This document shows, piece by piece, positions 1 through 8,814 of a stretch of DNA of 64,000 bases; position 1 is the first letter of the stretch; each line of letters begins with the position of its first letter. The DNA is taken from positions 1,488,001 to 1,552,000 of the forward strand of contig NZ_JADOUF010000001.1 in NCBI RefSeq assembly GCF_015751905.1, given 5' to 3'. The position numbers and the translations under genes are program-made. The DNA comes from Longispora fulva. GTDB taxonomy: Bacteria; Actinomycetota; Actinomycetes; Mycobacteriales; Micromonosporaceae. Under the pieces are notes generated by a model, which worked only from the letters and a program-made list of their open reading frames with translations, made no database searches and was not told where the DNA came from.

Positions 1-722
1 GCGAACTCCTCGACGAGCTGATCAGCCGGCCGGACCCCGCCAACGCCCGCGACCGGGCCCGCCGCCTCGGCCTGGACCTCGACCGGCCGCACGTCGTCCT
101 CGTCCTCGCCGGCACCGACGACGCCCGGCAGCGCGCCGCGTCCTGGGCCGCCGCCGAGGCCGCGGCGCACGGCGGGCTGTCAGGCCACCGGGACGGCAGG
201 GAGGTGCTCCTGCTGCCCGGAAACGACCCGGGAACCGCGGCCCGCCGCGCGGCCCACGACCTCGGGGCCGTCCTGCGCACCCCGGTCACGGCGGGCGCCG
301 CCGGTCCGGTGACCGGCCCGGCGGCGGTCCGCGGCGGGTACGCCGAGGCCCACCGGTGCGCCTCGGCCCTCCTGCTCCTCGGCCGGGCCGGTGAGGGCGC
401 GGGACCGGCGGACCTCGGGTTCGTGGGCCTGCTCCTCGGCGCCGGGCGCGACGTGGGGTCCTTCGTGGCCGACACCCTCGGGCCGGTGCTCGACTACGAC
501 GCCCGGCGGGCGACGCTGCTGGTCGCGACCCTGTCGGCGTACTTCGCGTCCGGGGGGAGCCCCGCGCGCTCCGCAGGGGTGCTGCACGTGCACGTCAACA
601 CGGTCAACCAGCGGCTCGACCGGATCGGGCAACTGCTGGGCGCGGACTGGCAGCGGCCGGACCGGGTCCTGCAGATCCAGCTCGCACTGCAACTGCACGA
701 ACTGCGGGAGAGCCTCGAGTAG
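1..722 (+). CDS. PucR-type transcriptional regulator, C-terminal part (5' end outside window)
   Basis: The reading frame is open from the window edge (codons in phase with position 3) and ends at TAG 720-722, leaving 239 visible residues. The C-terminus shows the PucR-type helix-turn-helix: an L..YF segment, then a helix pair reading LHVHVNTVNQRLDRIGQLLG, then LQIQLALQLHEL. This arrangement is typical of purine-catabolism and CdaR-like regulators that carry their DNA-binding domain at the end. The upstream visible part resembles the GGDEF-like middle region of the family. The next gene, 100 bp downstream on the same strand, is an adenosine-deaminase-like enzyme, which fits a purine-linked role, but the target is inferred only. 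The ligand-binding N-terminus is not visible. Confidence 0.8.
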   Translation, partial: ELLDELISRPDPANARDRARRLGLDLDRPHVVLVLAGTDDARQRAASWAAAEAAAHGGLSGHRDGREVLLLPGNDPGTAARRAAHDLGAVLRTPVTAGAAGPVTGPAAVRGGYAEAHRCASALLLLGRAGEGAGPADLGFVGLLLGAGRDVGSFVADTLGPVLDYDARRATLLVATLSAYFASGGSPARSAGVLHVHVNTVNQRLDRIGQLLGADWQRPDRVLQIQLALQLHELRESLE

Positions 723-824
723 CGCGCGACCGCCGCCCGCCCGATCATCGGGCCGACGCTGCCGGGTACACCCCACCCGTAAATTGTGATGGTTTTTGGA
801 TCTTGGTTGGGTAGCGTTCGCGGC

Positions 825-1790
825 GTGAGGGATCTGCGCGCGCTGCCGAAGGCCCACCTGCACGTCCACCTGGAGAGCACCGTCCGGTGGGACACGCTCG
901 CCGAGATCGGCGCCGCCAACGGGGTGACCGTCCCGCCCGGCCGCGCGTTCACCGGCTTCGCGGACTTCTTCGACCAGAACGACCTGGTCAGGGCCTGCCT
1001 GCGCCGCCCGGCGGACTTCCACCGGATCGCCGTGGAATTCTGCGAGGACGAGGCCGCCGGTGGCGTGCGCTACGCGGAGGTGTCCTTCACCGCCGCCGGC
1101 CACGGCGACCGGCTCGGCGACCCGACCATGCCGCTGCGGGCCGTCCTCGACGGGCTGGCCGAGGGCCGCGACCGGTTCGGCGTCGAGTGCCGGGTCCTGA
1201 TCGACCACTCCCGCCGCCGCTCCGTGGACCGCGCCTGGCGCAGCCTGGACCTCGCCGAACGCTTCGACGGCGTGGTCGCGATCGGCCTCGCCGGCGACGA
1301 GGCGTACCCGGGGGACCCGTTCGTCGAGGTGTTCGCCGCGGCCCGCGACCGGGGCGTGCACGTCGTGCACCACGCCGGGGAGGCCTGCGGGCCGGCCAGC
1401 ATCCGGCAGGCGATCGGCGCGGGCCGCACCGAGCGCGTCGGGCACGGCATCACCATCCTCGACGACCCCGACCTGGTCGCGGAGGTCCGCGAACGCCGGC
1501 TGGCGCTGGAGGTGTGCCCGTCGTCCAACGTGGCGCTGGGCTTCGCGTCCTCGCTCGCCGAGCACCCGCTGCCCCGGCTGCGCGACGCGGGTCTGCTCGT
1601 CACGATCAACACCGACATACCCTCCTTGATCGGTACGCCGCTGGCGGTGGAGTACTCCCGGGTCCGCGACGCGTTCGGGTACGACGACGCGGTGATGGCC
1701 GAGCTGGCGCGCAACGGCGTCGAGGCGTCGTTCGCTCCGGAGGAGGTGCGGCGGAGGGTGCTGGCGGGCATCGACGCCTGGCTGGGCTGA
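825..1790 (+). CDS. Adenosine deaminase family amidohydrolase
   Basis: 321 residues from GTG 825; an in-frame ATG lies at 786, but that extension (MMVFGSWLGSVRG) is not family-like. The protein is a TIM-barrel amidohydrolase: HLHVHLE near residues 11-17 supplies the zinc HxH pair, HHAGE near the middle supplies His and the catalytic Glu, VGHGI supplies the barrel His, and CPSSNVALG follows. Family members hydrolyse adenosine, or related aminopurines, to inosine and ammonia. The usual NxDDP motif reads NTDIP here, so the second Asp, which contacts the purine ring in characterised adenosine deaminases, is Ile. Substrate specificity is therefore doubtful. No strong Shine-Dalgarno is visible before either start. 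The PucR-like regulator directly upstream supports a nucleoside or purine context. Confidence 0.8.
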   Translation: MRDLRALPKAHLHVHLESTVRWDTLAEIGAANGVTVPPGRAFTGFADFFDQNDLVRACLRRPADFHRIAVEFCEDEAAGGVRYAEVSFTAAGHGDRLGDPTMPLRAVLDGLAEGRDRFGVECRVLIDHSRRRSVDRAWRSLDLAERFDGVVAIGLAGDEAYPGDPFVEVFAAARDRGVHVVHHAGEACGPASIRQAIGAGRTERVGHGITILDDPDLVAEVRERRLALEVCPSSNVALGFASSLAEHPLPRLRDAGLLVTINTDIPSLIGTPLAVEYSRVRDAFGYDDAVMAELARNGVEASFAPEEVRRRVLAGIDAWLG

Positions 1791-1844
1791 CGCCGGGCTG
1801 GCGCTGGGTCGGTCCGCCGGCTCCGGCCCGGCTCCGTCCGATGG

Positions 1845-3146
1845 TCAGACGGGCTCCGGGCCGGTGTACGTGCCCTGGTAGCGGAACCGCAGGCCCGGCT
1901 CCTCGTACTCCTCCAGGGCGTGCGCGATCCAGCCGGCCGTCCGGGCGAGGGCGAACACCGCCTCCCCGGCCCCCGGCGTCATCCCGCACACGTGCGCGAG
2001 CACCGCCAACGCGAACTCGATGTTCGGCAACCCGCGCGAACGGCCGCCGGCCGCGGCGAGCAGCCCGTCCACGGCGGCGCGGACCTCCGGCCGGGTGGGC
2101 ACGTCGTCGAGCAGCCCGAGGAGGACCAGGGCCCGGACGTCGCCGTCGGGGTAGAGCGGATGCGCGCCGTGGAAGAAGCCCTCGACGCGGCCTTCGACGC
2201 GCAGGCGCTCGGAGTACACCATGAGGGGGTCTCCGGTCGCGATCGCCTCCGCGAGCAGCCGGTGGGCCTGGGAGGCTGCGGCGCCGTGCAGGGGGCCGTC
2301 GAAGGCGCTCAACCCCGCGGCGACGACGGCGTACGGGTGGGCCCGCGCGGACGCGGCGACCCGGGCCGCGAACGTCGACGCCGCCAGGTCGTGGTCGGCG
2401 AGGAGGACCAGGGCGGCGTTCAGGGCGCGCACGGTGTCCGGGGTGGGGGCGTGGGAGGTGAGTCGGGGCCACAGCCGGGCCGCCAGGTCACCGAACGCGG
2501 GTCGGTGTCGCTGGCCAGTGCCAGTCCCGCGGCCGATTCCGTTGCCGCTGCGGTCGCCGCCGCCGTCGACATCGACATGGGCGTCGGCTCGGGTCGGTGG
2601 CGCGCCGAGCAGGGGAAGCGCGTCGACCATCGTGGCCAGCAGTGCGGCCCCGGTGCCGGCGACAGCGTCCGGCTGGATGTTGAACCGCTCCGGATCGGCC
2701 GAGGCCGCCACAGCCACGATCACCCGCAACCGGTCGGTCAGCCGCGTCCCCGAGGACAGCGGCGACGTGGCGGCCCGCGCGAGGTCGACGAGGCCCGCCG
2801 GGGCCGAGAACCGGGCGGTCGGGTCGAGTGTTCCCGACCACAGCAGCGACGCCACGGACTCGAAGCTCTCGCTGACGGCGAGGTCCGCCGCGTCGCGCCC
2901 CCGGTAGCACAGCCGCCCGTCGCGGATCAGCGTCAGGCCCGTCCGGATCACCGGGCCGGTCTCCTTCACCGGCCGGTTGCGGGCACCCCGCGCGGCGAGT
3001 TGTTCCACCTCGGCGGGGTCGAACAGGCTGCCCCGGCCGTCCTTCGCCCGGGTGCTGTGCAGGAGGCCGCGGCTGACGTACGCGTACACCGTCTCGGGTT
3101 TTACGCCGAGCCGCGCGGCGGCCTGGTCGGTCGTGAGCTGATCCAC
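1845..3146 (-). CDS. Citrate synthase family protein with N-terminal helix-turn-helix
   Basis: 433 residues from GTG 3146. Residues 1-50 form an excisionase/MerR-like DNA-binding module (TTDQAAARLGVKPETVYAYVSRGLL). The remainder is a citrate/methylcitrate synthase fold with GPLHGAAASQAH and a FFHGAHPLYPDGDVRA segment matching the two catalytic His regions. The canonical catalytic Asp region reads NIEFALAVLAH, so Glu occupies that place. This HTH-citrate synthase architecture is known in actinobacteria, usually beside a second citrate synthase, as here (divergent, start-to-start distance about 68 bp). Whether it condenses acetyl-CoA with oxaloacetate or mainly acts as a metabolic sensor is not decidable from sequence. 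The palindrome in the shared intergenic region is a natural candidate target for its HTH. Confidence 0.85.
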   Translation of the reverse strand: MDQLTTDQAAARLGVKPETVYAYVSRGLLHSTRAKDGRGSLFDPAEVEQLAARGARNRPVKETGPVIRTGLTLIRDGRLCYRGRDAADLAVSESFESVASLLWSGTLDPTARFSAPAGLVDLARAATSPLSSGTRLTDRLRVIVAVAASADPERFNIQPDAVAGTGAALLATMVDALPLLGAPPTRADAHVDVDGGGDRSGNGIGRGTGTGQRHRPAFGDLAARLWPRLTSHAPTPDTVRALNAALVLLADHDLAASTFAARVAASARAHPYAVVAAGLSAFDGPLHGAAASQAHRLLAEAIATGDPLMVYSERLRVEGRVEGFFHGAHPLYPDGDVRALVLLGLLDDVPTRPEVRAAVDGLLAAAGGRSRGLPNIEFALAVLAHVCGMTPGAGEAVFALARTAGWIAHALEEYEEPGLRFRYQGTYTGPEPV

Positions 3147-3163
3147 GCAGTCATCTTCTCACA

Positions 3164-3183
3164 TTGACTAGTCAACATTGACA
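3164..3183. promoter_or_regulatory. Palindromic operator between divergent citrate synthase genes
   Basis: A perfect 12-bp palindrome, TTGACTAGTCAA, lies at 3164-3175 and is followed at 3178-3183 by TTGACA, which repeats the half-site in direct orientation (ACATTGAC occurs twice, 15 bp apart). It sits 17 bp upstream of the minus-strand gene and 38 bp upstream of the plus-strand ATG. The symmetry and position suggest an operator, plausibly bound by the HTH domain of the adjacent citrate synthase. That assignment is inference. Confidence 0.55.
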
Positions 3184-3213
3184 ACTCATGTCGAGATGGG
3201 TGACAGTCGCGGC

Positions 3214-4350
3214 ATGGCACACACATTTGACGTCCCGCGGGGGCTGGCCGGCGTGATCGTGACCGACACGACGATCGGCGACGTCCGCGGCCGGGAGGGC
3301 TTCTACCACTACCGGCAGTACTCGGCGATCGACCTCGCCCGCACCCGTACCCTCGAGGACGTCTGGCAGCTCCTCCTCGACGGCGCCCTGCCCGACCGGG
3401 CCGGCCGCACGGCCTTCGCCGCCGAGATCGCGCCACTGCGCCGGATCCCCGACCAGCTCCGCCCGCTCCTCGGCCCGATCGCCCGGGTGTCGAGCCCCCT
3501 GGAGGGCCTGCGGACCGCCCTGTCGCTCGCTGGATCACTGCACGGCACCCGCCCCCTGATGGACATCAGCCCCGAGGCCCGCCGTGCCGACGCCCTGTTC
3601 GCCTGCGCGCTGACCCCGACGCTGCTCACCGCACTGCACCGGGTCCGCCACGGACAGTTGCCGATCGAGCCCCGCGATGACCTGTCCTACGCGGCGAACT
3701 ACCTCTACATGCTCACCGGAACCGTGCCCGAGGAGGCACATGCCCGGGCGATCGAGTCCTACCTGATCTCCACCATCGACCACGGCTTCAACGCCTCCAC
3801 CTTCACCGCCCGGGTGATCGCCTCCACCGGCGCGGACCTCGTCGCCTGCCTCGTCGGCGCCATCGGCTCCCTGTCCGGCCCGCTGCACGGCGGCGCGCCC
3901 AGCCGGGCACTGGACACCCTCGACGCGATCGGCACCCCGGACCGGATCGACCCCTGGATCCGTGAACGCGTCCTGGCCGGCGAACGGATCATGGGCTTCG
4001 GTCATCCGGTGTACCGCACCGACGACCCCCGGTCCCTCATGCTCCGCGACATCGCCCAGGGGATCGGCGGAGGGCTCGTGGACTTCGCCGTCCAGGTCGA
4101 GAGCCGGGTACTGGAACTCCTCGCCGAACTCAAACCCGGCCGCGAGCTGTTCACCAATGTGGAGTTCTACGCCGGCGTGGTGATGGAACTGTGCGGGCTG
4201 CCCCGGGAGATGTTCACGCCGACGTTCGCGTCGAGCAGGGTGATCGGGTGGTGCGCGAACATCCTGGAGCAGGCGGGGGACACGAAGATCATTCGGCCGG
4301 CGGCGCGGTACGTCGGGGCCGAGCCACCGGTCGCGGTACCCGTGCTGTGA
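3214..4350 (+). CDS. Citrate synthase (citrate synthase 2 type)
   Basis: 378 residues from ATG 3214 (MAHTFDVPRGLAGVIVTDT). The protein opens with the GLxGVIVTDTxIGDVRG signature of short bacterial citrate synthases. Catalytic segments are present: GPLHGGAPSRAL (His) and GFGHPVYRTDDPR (His and CoA-binding region), then TNVEFYAGVVMELCG, where the general base is Glu rather than the more usual Asp. Expected reaction: acetyl-CoA plus oxaloacetate to citrate, or the propionyl analogue. Earlier in-frame starts exist (ATG 3196), but no clear Shine-Dalgarno separates them. It is divergent from the HTH-fused citrate synthase and shares its palindromic control region. Confidence 0.88.
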   Translation: MAHTFDVPRGLAGVIVTDTTIGDVRGREGFYHYRQYSAIDLARTRTLEDVWQLLLDGALPDRAGRTAFAAEIAPLRRIPDQLRPLLGPIARVSSPLEGLRTALSLAGSLHGTRPLMDISPEARRADALFACALTPTLLTALHRVRHGQLPIEPRDDLSYAANYLYMLTGTVPEEAHARAIESYLISTIDHGFNASTFTARVIASTGADLVACLVGAIGSLSGPLHGGAPSRALDTLDAIGTPDRIDPWIRERVLAGERIMGFGHPVYRTDDPRSLMLRDIAQGIGGGLVDFAVQVESRVLELLAELKPGRELFTNVEFYAGVVMELCGLPREMFTPTFASSRVIGWCANILEQAGDTKIIRPAARYVGAEPPVAVPVL

Positions 4351-4475
4351 GTGCCGGGCAGGGCGAATCGATCAGCTGGGGCCGTGGCGTCACGGTGGGC
4401 CTGTCGTGGCAGGACCGCATCCAGGCGCGGCGCGGCTGCGGACCAGGCTGGCGCGACGGGTGGCCGGGCCGTGGG

Positions 4476-5315
4476 TCAGGCGTGTTCCCCGGGCTCCTCC
4501 AGGCTCCCGAACCGGGCGAGCGCCAGGCACCCGGCCAACGCGAGGACGAACCCGGCCCCGGCCACCGGCCCGAACCCGGCCCGGGTGCCGTCCCCGAACA
4601 CCAGCACCCCGAGCACCGACGGCAGCACGGTCTCGCCGATCACGAGCCCGGCTGTGACCGTGGTGACCGCGCCGCGCTGTAGCCCGGTCGTCAGGTAGAG
4701 GAACGCGACCACCCCGGCCAGCACCATCGCGTACACGGCCGGCTCACGGAGCAGCCGTGCCGGCGCGAATGTCGTCACCGACCGCGCGGCCAGAGCCACC
4801 ACCCCGAACGCGAGCCCGGCGACCAGCCCGAGAGCGGCCGAGCGGGCCCGAACCGGCAACCGCAGCGCAGCCAGACCGAGCATCCCGAGGACAAGAGCCG
4901 CGGGCACCAGCGCGAGCCGGAACGCCATCGACGCGTGCCGGGCGCTCTCGGCCCCGGCGGACAGACCCAACAGGGCCAACCCTCCGCACACCGCGACGAC
5001 GGCCGCCCACTGCGCGCCGGACAGCCGCAGCCCCAGGGCCACGGTCGCCACCACCGCGGTCACGGCCAGGCTCGCGGCGAGCGCCGCCTGCACCACGAAA
5101 ACCGGTTGTGACCGCAGGGCCCAGAACTGGAAGCCGAACCCGGCCCCGTCCAACGCGAGGCCCAACAGGAACGGAGTCTGCCGCATCACCCGGACGACGA
5201 GCCTCGGGTCGACGCCCGTACCCGCCGGCGTGGCCCGCGCGGCGACCGCCTGCAGCACGGAGGCCGCGCCGTAACAGATCGCGGCCAGGATCGCGGCAGC
5301 CAACCCCCAGGTCAT
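4476..5315 (-). CDS. DMT-superfamily (EamA/NIPA-like) integral membrane protein
   Basis: 279 residues, almost entirely hydrophobic, with about nine to ten predicted membrane helices starting at residue 3 (LAAAILAAICYGAASVLQAVAARA). The small-residue-rich helices and overall length fit the drug/metabolite transporter superfamily; the N-terminal 'YGxxSVLQAxAxR' pattern recalls NIPA-like and DUF-type DMT members. It lies tail-to-tail with the citrate synthase and 95 bp beyond the 3' end of the serine hydrolase gene, so it may be co-transcribed with that gene. Substrate unknown. Confidence 0.7.
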   Translation of the reverse strand: MTWGLAAAILAAICYGAASVLQAVAARATPAGTGVDPRLVVRVMRQTPFLLGLALDGAGFGFQFWALRSQPVFVVQAALAASLAVTAVVATVALGLRLSGAQWAAVVAVCGGLALLGLSAGAESARHASMAFRLALVPAALVLGMLGLAALRLPVRARSAALGLVAGLAFGVVALAARSVTTFAPARLLREPAVYAMVLAGVVAFLYLTTGLQRGAVTTVTAGLVIGETVLPSVLGVLVFGDGTRAGFGPVAGAGFVLALAGCLALARFGSLEEPGEHA

Positions 5316-5410
5316 CGCCTGATCCTACGGGGCGGTCACGGGGCGGGACGCCGTTCCGTGCGCCGGGAACCCGTCACCGGCGCGAACGTCGCCGACCCCG
5401 GATATGCCGG

Positions 5411-6382
5411 TCAGCCGCTGACGCCCGGATCTCCGACGAGCGCGGCGACGACCTGGGGCCAGGCCGCGGCACCGAGCGCCGCGTCAGCCTCCACAGTCCC
5501 GCCGTAGCGGAACCGGTCAGACGGATCGGCCGGCCCTTCCCCCGGCAGCCGGGGGCGGTGCCCCGCGTCGGACGAGGTCACCAGCGTGGCCGGACGCCCC
5601 GCCGAAGCGCACCGCGCGGCCAGTTCCCGGGCGAAGGTCAGCGACGGCCACATCAGGTCGTCCCCACCCGCCACGAGAACGAGCTGCGCGGCGGACCGCT
5701 CGATCGGAATCACGGCGGCCCCGGCGGCGTCGGCGAAGGTCCGCCGGCTCTGCTCGTACAGGGGGCGGAGGGACACCGGTTCGCCCTCCGGATCCGCGGG
5801 AGTCCAGCTGTCGTCGTAGGGGACGAATGGCACTGGCTCACCCTGCCAGGTCCATGACGAACGGTAGGGGTGCCGCACCCCGTCGACGCCGGGGCCGACG
5901 TTCGCCCAGACCACGGACGTGGGCGACAGGGCGATCACCGCGTCGACGCGGGGATCGTGGACGGCCAGCAGCAGCGCAGCCTCGGCGCCCTTGGACAGTC
6001 CGAGCGCGCCGATCCGCCCGCGCACGGTGCCCCGCAGCAGGTCGATCACCGCGACGAACGTCTCCAGCGGAATCTCGCAGATCCCCGGTGCCTGGCCGTC
6101 GCCGCCGAACCAGCGGATCGACAGGGCGGTCAGCCCGGCGCGGGCGAGCACCCGGCAGCGTTCGGTGTCGACGCGGCCACTGGAACCGGCCAGCACGAGG
6201 ACGCCGGCCCTGCCGCCCCCCACCGGCTCGACCAGGACGCCCTCGCAGGGCGCGCTGATCACATGTTCGATGATCTCCACCAGTCTCCCCGTGACGTCGC
6301 GTCCAACGATCATCTCAGCAGCCACCGGGGCGGTGCGGCACCAGGCGAGGCCGGACCACGTATGTCCCTTGTGGATTTCCAT
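5411..6382 (-). CDS. Acyl-CoA thioester hydrolase/BAAT C-terminal domain serine hydrolase
   Basis: 323 residues from ATG 6382, chosen because GAGGAGG at 6389-6395 is an ideal Shine-Dalgarno six bases upstream; a longer frame from 6403 lacks one. The alpha/beta hydrolase core carries the nucleophile elbow GLSKGAE, an acidic residue in GGDDLMWPS and a catalytic His in SDAGHRP, in the order of the BAAT/acyl-CoA thioesterase C-terminal domain. Unlike mammalian bile-acid enzymes the nucleophile is Ser, consistent with a thioesterase or esterase. The N-terminal Ig-like domain of long thioesterases is missing or much reduced. It is divergent from an O-methyltransferase with a 54-bp shared promoter region, so the two may act in one tailoring pathway (inference). 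Confidence 0.78.
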   Translation of the reverse strand: MEIHKGHTWSGLAWCRTAPVAAEMIVGRDVTGRLVEIIEHVISAPCEGVLVEPVGGGRAGVLVLAGSSGRVDTERCRVLARAGLTALSIRWFGGDGQAPGICEIPLETFVAVIDLLRGTVRGRIGALGLSKGAEAALLLAVHDPRVDAVIALSPTSVVWANVGPGVDGVRHPYRSSWTWQGEPVPFVPYDDSWTPADPEGEPVSLRPLYEQSRRTFADAAGAAVIPIERSAAQLVLVAGGDDLMWPSLTFARELAARCASAGRPATLVTSSDAGHRPRLPGEGPADPSDRFRYGGTVEADAALGAAAWPQVVAALVGDPGVSG

Positions 6383-6436
6383 CGGCACCCTCCTCTGGTC
6401 CATAGTGGCGGTGGTCTATCGAGAGGAATTCCCGTC

Positions 6437-7468
6437 GTGACGACGAGTGCGGACATCGGTACCCCCATGGAGCTCATGAGCCTGATGCAGGGCGTCTGGG
6501 CGGCGAAAACGGTCGCAGTGGCTCACGAGATCGGCGTCTTCGAGCATCTGTCCGACGGCCAGCCGATGGCGCTGGCCGAGCTGGCCCGACTGTGTGACAT
6601 CGCCCATCGGCCGGCCGAGGCGGTGGTGACGACCTGCACCGCCCTGGGCCTGCTGGAGTTCGACGGCGGAGAGTGCCGGCTCACCCCGGTCGCCGCCGAG
6701 TACCTGGTGGAGGGCAAGCCATACTATTTCGGGCCCGCCGTGGCCCTGTTCGACCACCACTACGCCGGCTGGATGCGCCTGGGGCGGGCCATCCGGGACA
6801 ACCGGCCCTCCACCTGGGACGACGAGGCGACCGAGACCATTTTCGACCAGGACGACTCGACGTTCAAGCAACGGTTCTGGCAGGGGATGTACGCGATGTC
6901 GTCCTTCACCACCCGGGAGATGGCGCGCGCGCACGACTTCTCGGGCGTGCGCCGGATCCTCGACGTCGGCGGCGGGGTGGGGGCGCACGACATCGAACTC
7001 TGTCGGCACTATCCGGAGCTGCGGGCCACCGTGTACGACCTGGCGCTCGTGTGTGAGATGACCCAGAAGCGCATCGCGGAGGAGGGGCTCGCCGACCGGG
7101 TGTCCGTGCACCCGGGCGACTTCTTCAAGGACGAGACCCTGCCCGGCGGGCACGACGCGGTCCTGTTCTCGATGATCCTGCACGACTGGTCGGAGCGGGA
7201 CAACCGGATGCTGCTCGGCAAGGCGTTCGCCGCGTTGCCGTCCGGGGGCACGGTCATGGTCGCCGAACTCCTCGTGGACGACGACCGCACCGGCCCGTTG
7301 CCGGCGGCGTTGATGGACGTGGCGATGGTCGCGAACACCCGGGAGGGGCGCAACTACACCGCGGGGGAGTACCAGGAGTGGATGCGGCAGGTCGGGTTCA
7401 CCGACGTGCGCACGGTGCGGTTCGACGCTCCGGCGGCCAACGGCCTGGTCCTCGGCACCAGACCCTGA
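6437..7468 (+). CDS. SAM-dependent O-methyltransferase (COMT-like, dimerisation domain)
   Basis: 343 residues from GTG 6437, with GAGAGGA at 6421-6427 as ribosome-binding site. The N-terminal 100 residues form the winged-helix dimerisation domain (GVWAAKTVAVAHEIGVFEHL, then TALGLLEFDGGECRLTPVAAEYLV). The C-terminal Rossmann methyltransferase shows motif I ILDVGGGVG, then DFFKDETLP and the family-typical LHDWSERDN. Such enzymes methylate hydroxyl groups of small aromatic or polyketide-like molecules. It is divergent from a BAAT-type hydrolase and followed by a strong terminator at 7476-7508, so it is a monocistronic unit. Substrate not inferable. Confidence 0.88.
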   Translation: MTTSADIGTPMELMSLMQGVWAAKTVAVAHEIGVFEHLSDGQPMALAELARLCDIAHRPAEAVVTTCTALGLLEFDGGECRLTPVAAEYLVEGKPYYFGPAVALFDHHYAGWMRLGRAIRDNRPSTWDDEATETIFDQDDSTFKQRFWQGMYAMSSFTTREMARAHDFSGVRRILDVGGGVGAHDIELCRHYPELRATVYDLALVCEMTQKRIAEEGLADRVSVHPGDFFKDETLPGGHDAVLFSMILHDWSERDNRMLLGKAFAALPSGGTVMVAELLVDDDRTGPLPAALMDVAMVANTREGRNYTAGEYQEWMRQVGFTDVRTVRFDAPAANGLVLGTRP

Positions 7469-7475
7469 TGAGCGG

Positions 7476-7508
7476 GCGGCCTGACGGCAGGACCTGCCGT
7501 CAGGCCGC
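7476..7508 (+). terminator. Strong hairpin after the O-methyltransferase gene
   Basis: A perfect 15-bp stem (GCGGCCTGACGGCAG at 7476-7490 against its complement at 7494-7508) closes a 3-nt loop, beginning 8 bp after the stop codon. There is no long U-tract, which is usual for high-GC actinobacterial terminators. Confidence 0.8.
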
Positions 7509-7546
7509 CGATTCATCCCATTTCCAGCGATGAAGCACGATGAAGG

Positions 7547-8713
7547 ATGGCAACGCCCCCCACCCGCCCCGACCCTGGAACAGTGACACGACTCGAAGCG
7601 ATCCGGCTCGCCGCGCAAGAGCGGGCCACGGTAATGATCACTCGACTACGAGACCTGGTGGCCCTCGAATCCCCGCCGGAGGATCCCGGCCGCCTCACCG
7701 CCTGCGCGGACGTCCTGGACCGCTGGGGCACGGCGGTCCTGGGCCGTCCAGCCCAGCGCGTCATGCTCGACGGCCTGCCGCATCTCCTCTGGCCGGCGGC
7801 CGACCAGCGGGTCCTGCTCCTCGGCCACTACGACACGGTCTGGCCGGCCGGTACGCACGACGGGTGGCCGTTCGCACTGGCTGGCGACCGGGCGACCGGG
7901 CCGGGCGTGGCCGACATGAAGGCCGGCATCGTGCAGATGCTCACCGCGCTCGAACTGGTCGGGGACACCTCCCGGGTCGGTCTTTTGCTGACCTGTGACG
8001 AGGAGACCGGTTCGCCGGCGTCGCGGCCCCTGATCGAGGAGCAGGCGGCCCGTTCCGGCGCGGTGCTGGTGGGGGAGCCGAGTACCGAGAGCGGGGAGTT
8101 GAAGGTCGCCCGCAAGGGGGGCTCCGTGTACCGGATCACCGTGCACGGGCGGGCCGCGCACGCCGGGGTCGAGCCGCACCGGGGGATCAACGCCTCGGTG
8201 GAGGCGGCCTTCCACGTGCTGGCGGTGCGCGAGTTCGCGGCGGAGGGCACGACGGTGACCCCGACGATGGTGACGGCGGGCACGATGACGAACGTCGTGC
8301 CGGAGAAGGCGGAGTTCTGCGTGGACGTCCGCGCGTGGACGAGCGCGGAACTCGACCGGGTGGACGGGCTGATCCGGGGGCTGTCCCCGCGGCTTCCGGG
8401 GGCGCGGCTGACGTTCGAAGGGGGCGTCAACCGGTACCCGTTGCAGCATTCCGTCTCGGGGCAGCTGTTCGAACTGGCGCAACTCGCAGGGAAGGAGATG
8501 GGCCTGGCCCCTGTCGACGGGGTGTCGGCGCCCGGCGCCTCCGACGCGAACTTCACCGGCTCGCTCGGGGTGCCGACGCTGTGCGGGCTCGGTGGGGTCG
8601 GCGGGGGTTCGCACGCCCGCGACGAGTGGGTGGACGTCTCGCAGATGCCGGACCGGGCGGCGCTGCTCGCCGGTCTCGTGGAGCTGATCCTCGATCCTCC
8701 ACAGAGGAATTGA
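7547..8713 (+). CDS. M20 family metallopeptidase (carboxypeptidase G2-like)
   Basis: 388 residues. Di-zinc M20 motifs occur in order: HYDTV (metal His and neighbouring Asp), GVADMKAG (bridging Asp), CDEETGS (catalytic Glu and metal Glu), GEPS, a dimerisation lid with GRAAHAG, and the C-terminal GGGSHARDEWV metal His. Family members release C-terminal glutamate, deacylate amino acids or cleave dipeptides. The start is uncertain. ATG 7547 has GAAGG directly abutting it, too close for normal initiation. GTG 7583, which begins VTRLEAIRLAAQE, is an alternative that keeps the whole domain. No signal peptide is visible, so a cytoplasmic role is expected. Confidence 0.88.
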   Translation: MATPPTRPDPGTVTRLEAIRLAAQERATVMITRLRDLVALESPPEDPGRLTACADVLDRWGTAVLGRPAQRVMLDGLPHLLWPAADQRVLLLGHYDTVWPAGTHDGWPFALAGDRATGPGVADMKAGIVQMLTALELVGDTSRVGLLLTCDEETGSPASRPLIEEQAARSGAVLVGEPSTESGELKVARKGGSVYRITVHGRAAHAGVEPHRGINASVEAAFHVLAVREFAAEGTTVTPTMVTAGTMTNVVPEKAEFCVDVRAWTSAELDRVDGLIRGLSPRLPGARLTFEGGVNRYPLQHSVSGQLFELAQLAGKEMGLAPVDGVSAPGASDANFTGSLGVPTLCGLGGVGGGSHARDEWVDVSQMPDRAALLAGLVELILDPPQRN

Positions 8714-8814
8714 CGCCCGCGGGGCGTGTCGCGCGGGACTCGTGGACCGGGGCCAGTAACCTGTCGCCGGGCCGGGCATTCCGGCTGTTCGCCGACGAGA
8801 AGGTAGCTGCGAGC

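Noticed and set aside
1823-1864. GC dyad between the adenosine deaminase and citrate synthase genes as terminator
   Set aside because: CCGGCCCGG/CCGGGCCGG arms are 24 bp apart and overlap the end of the citrate synthase coding region; evidence is too weak compared with the clear hairpins elsewhere.
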